Assembly: GCF_024679245.1 (NCBI RefSeq)
Contig: NC_090179.1
Location: 9,172,827 to 9,236,826 of the forward strand
DNA length: 64,000 bases
Direction: 5' to 3'
DNA from: Pseudorasbora parva
Lineage: Eukaryota; Chordata; Actinopteri; Cypriniformes; Gobionidae
Part shown: piece after piece, positions 58,801 to 64,000 of the stretch
Layout of the letters: every line of letters starts with the position of its first letter
How positions within the stretch are numbered: position 1 is the first letter of the stretch
Position numbers and translations under genes: made by a program
Notes under the pieces: generated by a model
Databases searched by the model: none
What the model saw: only the letters and a program-made list of their open reading frames with translations
What the model was told of the DNA's origin: nothing

Positions 58801-61800
58801 ATAAATAGATTCATTCTGATGCATTGGTTCAGGGATGACCTATTGAACCTATTTGTGGCCAAATAGTCTTTGAACTTGAACATTATACACAGACTTTATG
58901 ACTTTTTGTTGTTTCTTCAGTATATCAAGGATGAGATTTTTTTGACAAAAAAAAAGATTCTGACCCTGGATCCCATGAACTTGAAATTTCTATGCATATA
59001 AAAAGATTCCTTCTAATGCAGTGGTTCAAGGATGACATTTTGAACTTATTTGTGCCCAAATACTCTTTAAACTTGAACATTCTATAAAGACTTTATGACT
59101 ACCTGTGGTTTCATCAGTAGGTCAAGGAAGATATTTTTTTGAAAAAAATAAATTAATAAATCTCACCCTAGATTCCTTGAACTTGAACTTTCTATGCATA
59201 TAAATTGATTTCTTCTGATGCAGTGGTACAGGGATGATCTATTGAACCCTTTTGTGGCCAAATAGTCTTTGAACTTGAACATTCCACACAGACTTTATTA
59301 CTTTCTGTTGTTTCTTCAGTATATCAAGGATGAGATTTTTTGACAAACTTTCTATGCATATAAATAGAGTCCTTCTGATGTTTTATTAGTTATTCAATGA
59401 TGACCATTTGAACTTATTTTTGGCCAGATTCTTTTAACTTGAACCTTCTTTAAAGATTTCTGACATTCTGTTGTTTCTTCAGTAGATCAAGGATGAGAAT
59501 TTTTTGACAAAAAAAAATCTGACCCTGGATCCCATGAACTTGAACTTTCTATGCATATAAATAGATTACTTCTGATGCATTGGTTCAGGGATGACCTATT
59601 GAACCTATTTGTGGCCAAATAGTCTTTGAACTTGAACATTATACACAGACTTTATGACTTTTTGTTGTTTCTTCAGTATATCAAGGATGAGATTTTTTTG
59701 ACAAAAAAAAAGATTCTGACCCTGGATCCCATGAACTTGAAATTTCTATGCATATAAAAAGATTCCTTCTAATGCAGTGGTTCAAGGATGATCTATTGAA
59801 CCCTTTTGTGGCCAAATAGTCTTTGAACTTGAACATTCCACACAGACTTTATTACTTTCTGTTGTTTCTTCAGTATATCAAGGATGAGATTTTTTTGACA
59901 AACTTTCTATGCATATAAATAGAGTCCTTCTGATGTTTTATTAGTTATTCAATGATGACCATTTGAACTTATTTTTGGCCAGATTCTTTGAACTTGAACC
60001 TTCTTTAAAGATTTCTGACATTCTGTTGTTTCTTCAGTAGATCAAGGATGAGAATTTTTTGACAAAAAAAAATCTGACCCTGGATCCCATGAACTTGAAC
60101 TTTCTATGCATATAAATTGATTCCTTCTGATGCAGTGGTTCAAGGATGACCTTTTGAACTTATTTGTGCCCAAATACTCTTTGAACTTGAACATTCTATA
60201 AAGACTTTATGACTACCTGTGGTTTCATCAGTAGGTCAAGGAAGACATTTTTTGACAAAAAAAAAAAAAAAATCTCACCCTAGATTCCATGAACTTGATC
60301 TTTATATGCATACAGATTCCTTCTGATGTTTTATTAGTTCTTCAAGGATGACCATTTGAACTTATTTTTGGCCAGATTCGTTGAACTTGAACCTTGTTTA
60401 AAGATTTCTGACATTCTGTTGTTTCTTCAGTAGATCAAGGATGAGATTTTTTTGACCAAAAAAAAAAGATTCTGACCCTGGATCCCATGAACTTGAACTT
60501 TCTATGCATATAAATAGATTACTTCTGATGCAGTGGTTCAGGGATGACCTATTGAACCTATTTGTTGCCAAATAGTCTTTGAACTTGAACATTATACACA
60601 GACTTTATGACTTTTTGTTGTTTCTTCAGTATATCAAGGATGAGATTTTTTTGACAAAAAAAAAAGATTCTGACCCTGGATCCCATGAACTTGAAATTTC
60701 TATGCATATAAAAAGATTCCTTCTAATGCAGTGGTTCAAGGATGACATTTTGAACTTATTTGTGCCCAAATACTCTTTAAACTTGAACATTATATAAAGA
60801 CTTTATGACTACCTGTGGTTTCATCAGTAGGTCAAGGAAGATATTTTTTGAAAAAAATAAATAAATAAATCTCACCCTAGATTCCTTGAACTTGAACTTT
60901 CTATGCATATAAATTGATTCCTTCTGATGCACATGTACAGGGATGATCTATTGAACCTATTTGTGGCCAAATAGTCTTTGAACTTGAACATTCCACACAG
61001 ACTTTATTACTTTCTGTTGTTTCTTCAGTATATCAAGGATGGGATTTTTTTGACAAACTTTCTATGCATATAAATAGAGTCCTTCTGATGTTTTATTAGT
61101 TATTCAATGATGACCATTTGAACTTATTTTTGGCCAGATTCTTTGAACTTGAACCTTCTTTAAAGATTTCTGACATTCTGTTGTTTCTTCAGTAGATCAA
61201 GGATGAGAATTTTTTGACAAAAAAAAATCTGACCTTGGATCCCATGAACTTGAACTTTCTATGCATATAAATTGATTCCTTCTGATGCAGTGGTTCAAGG
61301 ATGACCTTTTGAACTTATTTGTGCCCAAATACTCTTTGAACTTGAACATTCTATAAAGACTTTATGACTACCTGTGGTTTCATCAGTAGGTCAAGGAAGA
61401 CATTTTTTGACAAAAAAAAAAAAAAAATCTCACCCTAGATTCCATGAACTTGAACTTTCTATTCATACAGATTCCTTCTGATGTTTTATTAGTTCTTCAA
61501 GGATGACCATTTGAACTTATTTTTGGCCAGATTCGTTGAACTTGAACCTTGTTTAAAGATTTCTGACATTCTGTTGTTTCTTCAGTAGATCAAGGATGAG
61601 ATTTTTTTGACCAAAAAAAAAAGATTCTGACCCTGGATCCCATGAACTTGAACTTTCTATGCATATAAATAGATTACTTCTGATGCAGTGGTTCAAGGAT
61701 GACCTTCTGAACTTATCTGTGCCCAAATACTCTTTGAACTTGAACATTCTACACAGACTTTATGACTACCTGTTGTTTCATCAGTAGGTCAAGGAAGACA

Positions 61801-64000
61801 TTTTTTGGCAAAAAAATAAATAAATAAATCCCACCCTAGATTCCATGAACTTGAACTTTCTATGCATATAAATAGATTACTTCTGGTGCAGTGGTTCAAG
61901 GATAACCTTTTGAGCTTATTTGTGCCCAAATACTCTTTAAACTTGAACATTCTATAATGACTTTATGACTACCTGTGGTTTCATCAGTAGGTCAAGGAAG
62001 ATATTTTTTGAAAAAAATACATTTATAAATCTCACCCTAGATTCCTTGAACTTGAACTTTCTATGCATATAAATAGATTCCTTCTGATGCAGTGGTACAG
62101 GGATGATCTATTGTACCTATTTGTGGCCAAATAGTCTTGGAACTTGAACATTCCACACAGACTTTATGACTTTCTGTTGTTTCTTCAGTATATCAAGGAT
62201 GAGATTTTTTTGACAAAAAAAAAAAAAAAATCTGACCCGAGATTCCATGAACTTGAACTTTCTATGCATATAAATAGAGTCCTTCTGATGTTTTATTAGT
62301 TCTTCAATGATGACCATGTGAACTTATTTTTGGCCAGATTCTTTGAACTTGAACCTTCTTTAAAGACTTCTGACATTCTGTTGTTTCTTCAGTAGATCTA
62401 GGATGAGAATTTTTTGACAAAAAAAATCTGACCCTGGATCCCATGAACTTGAACTTTCTATGCATATAAATTGATTCCTTCTGATGCAGTGGTTCAAGGA
62501 TGACCTTTTGAACTTATTTGTGCCCAAATACTCTTTGAACTTGAACATTCTATAAAGACTTTATGACTACCTGTGGTTTCATCAGTAGGTCAAGGAAGAC
62601 ATTTTTTGACAAAAAAAAAAAATCTCACCCTAGATTCCATGAACTTGAACATTCTATGCATATAGATTCCTTCTGATGTTTTATTAGTTCTTCAAGGATG
62701 ACCATTTGAACTTATTTTTGGCCAGATTCTTTGAACTTGAACCTTGTTTAAAGATTTCTGACATTCTGTTGTTTCTTCAGTAGATCAAGGATGAGATTTT
62801 TTTGACCAAAAAAAAAAGATTCTGACCCTGGATCCCATGAACTTGAACTTTCTATGCATATAAATAGATTACTTCTGATGCAGTGGTTCAAGGATGACCT
62901 TTTGAACTTATCTGTGCCCAAATACTTTTGAACTTGAACATTCTACACAGACTTTATGACTACCTGTTTTCATCAGTAGGTCAAGGAAGACATTTTTTGG
63001 CAAAAAAAAAAAAAAAAATCTCACCCTAGATTCCATGAACTTGAACGTTCTATGCATATAAATAGATTACTTCTGGTGCAGTGGTTCAAGGACGACCTTT
63101 TGAAACTATTTGTGCCCAAATACTCTTTGAACTTGAACATTCTATAAAGACTTAATGTCTACCTGTGGTTTCATCAGTAGGTCAAGGAAGACATTTTTTG
63201 ACAAAAAAAAAAATCTGACCCTGGATCCCATGAATTTGAACTTTCTATGCATATAAATAGATTCATTCTGATGCATTTGTTCAGGGATGACCTATTGAAC
63301 CTATTTGTGGCCAAATAGTCTTTGAACTTGAACATTATACACAGACTTTATGACTTTTTGTTGTTTCTTCAGTATATCAAGGATGAGGTTTTTTTGACAA
63401 AAAAAAAGATTCTGACCCTGGATCCCATGAACTTGAAATGTCTATGCATATAAAAAGATTCCTTCTAATGCAGTGGTTCAAGGATGACCTTTTGAACTTA
63501 TTTGTGCCCAAATACTCTTTAAACTTGAACATTCTATAAAGACTTTATGACTACCTGTGGTTTCATCAGTAGGTCAAGGAAGACATTTTTTGAAAAAAAA
63601 AAAAATCTGACCCTGGATCCCATGAATTTGAACTTTCTATGCATATAAATAGATTCCTTCTGATGCAGTGGTACAGGGATGATCTATTGAACCTATTTGT
63701 GGCCAAATAGTCTTTGAACTTGAACATTCCACACAGACTTTATGACTTTCTGTTGTTTCTTCAGTATATCAAGGATGAGATTTTTTTGACAAAAAAAAAA
63801 AAATCTGACCCGAGATTCCATGAACTTGAACTTTCTATGCATATAAATAGAATCCATCTCATGTTTTATTAGTTCTTCAATGATGACCATTTTATCTTAT
63901 TTTTGGCCAGATTGTTTGAACTTGAACCTTCTTTAAAGACTTCTGACATTCTGTTGTTTCTTCAGTACATCAAGGATGATAATTTTTTGACAAAAAAAAA
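52900..64000 (+). repeat. SatA satellite array, segment 6
   Basis: Same orientation. A shortened monomer lacking the A-tract (tgacaaactttctatgcata) occurs three times, at 59,341, 59,896 and 61,051, showing local higher-order amplification. From about 62,650 to the end the sequence follows the DIRS-flanking locus (16,850-17,933 joined to 23,267 onward) without the element. No gene. Confidence 0.95.
63755..63757 (+). other. Empty DIRS target site (GTT) in a paralogous locus
   Basis: Here tttctgttGTTtcttcag-type sequence is uninterrupted (63,747-63,763). Both flanks carry the private variants of the occupied loci: ctacctgttttcatcagt upstream at about 62,958 and agaatccatctcatgtttta downstream at 63,849. 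Confidence 0.85.

Overview
This window looks like heterochromatin from a teleost fish, possibly a cyprinid. The evidence is a vertebrate-type DIRS retrotransposon, a LINE/SINE-like tail ending in (ATT)n, and a 5S-rRNA-like remnant, all set in satellite DNA. The species call is inference. I see no host protein-coding gene, no bacterial-type gene, no CRISPR array and no intact tRNA or rRNA gene. About two thirds of the window (roughly 44 kb, of the order of 220 monomers) is one AT-rich tandem satellite, here called SatA. Its unit is about 195-205 bp, always head to tail on the plus strand, with an A-tract and a TATAAATAG motif in most monomers. Three diverged monomer classes (A, B, C) alternate and form higher-order repeats.

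Layout: SatA 1-8,591; a short non-satellite junction holding inverted, decayed SatB 8,592-8,874; SatB (pentamer-rich GCATT satellite) 8,875-12,805; a boundary piece with a 5S-rRNA-like fragment 12,806-13,000; SatA 13,001-17,933; DIRS copy 1 17,934-23,266; SatA; a 964-bp minus-strand retroposon with 5-bp target duplications 24,980-25,943; SatA; DIRS copy 2 32,756-38,088; SatA; a second junction plus SatB block 48,508-52,899; SatA to the end.

The two 5.33-kb DIRS elements are complete from end to end. Each has 160-bp perfect inverted terminal repeats, an internal complementary region that repeats both termini in complement, and gag, RT/RNase H/methyltransferase-like and tyrosine recombinase reading frames. 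The recombinase frame is open. Gag and pol carry the same frameshifts and two in-frame stops in both copies, so neither looks autonomous.

The copies lie exactly 14,822 bp apart, differ at only about eleven sites I could find, and sit at the same base of the same satellite monomer with matching flanks. They therefore come from one insertion followed by a duplication of about 14.8 kb, not from two insertions. A DIRS-free paralogue of the same locus lies at about 62,650-64,000 and shows the undisturbed GTT target. The retroposon at 24,980 is missing from the duplicate (empty site 39,792-39,796). The order of events is: array amplification, DIRS insertion at GTT, 14.8-kb duplication, retroposon insertion. 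The SatB block was duplicated separately, with copies about 39.9 kb apart.
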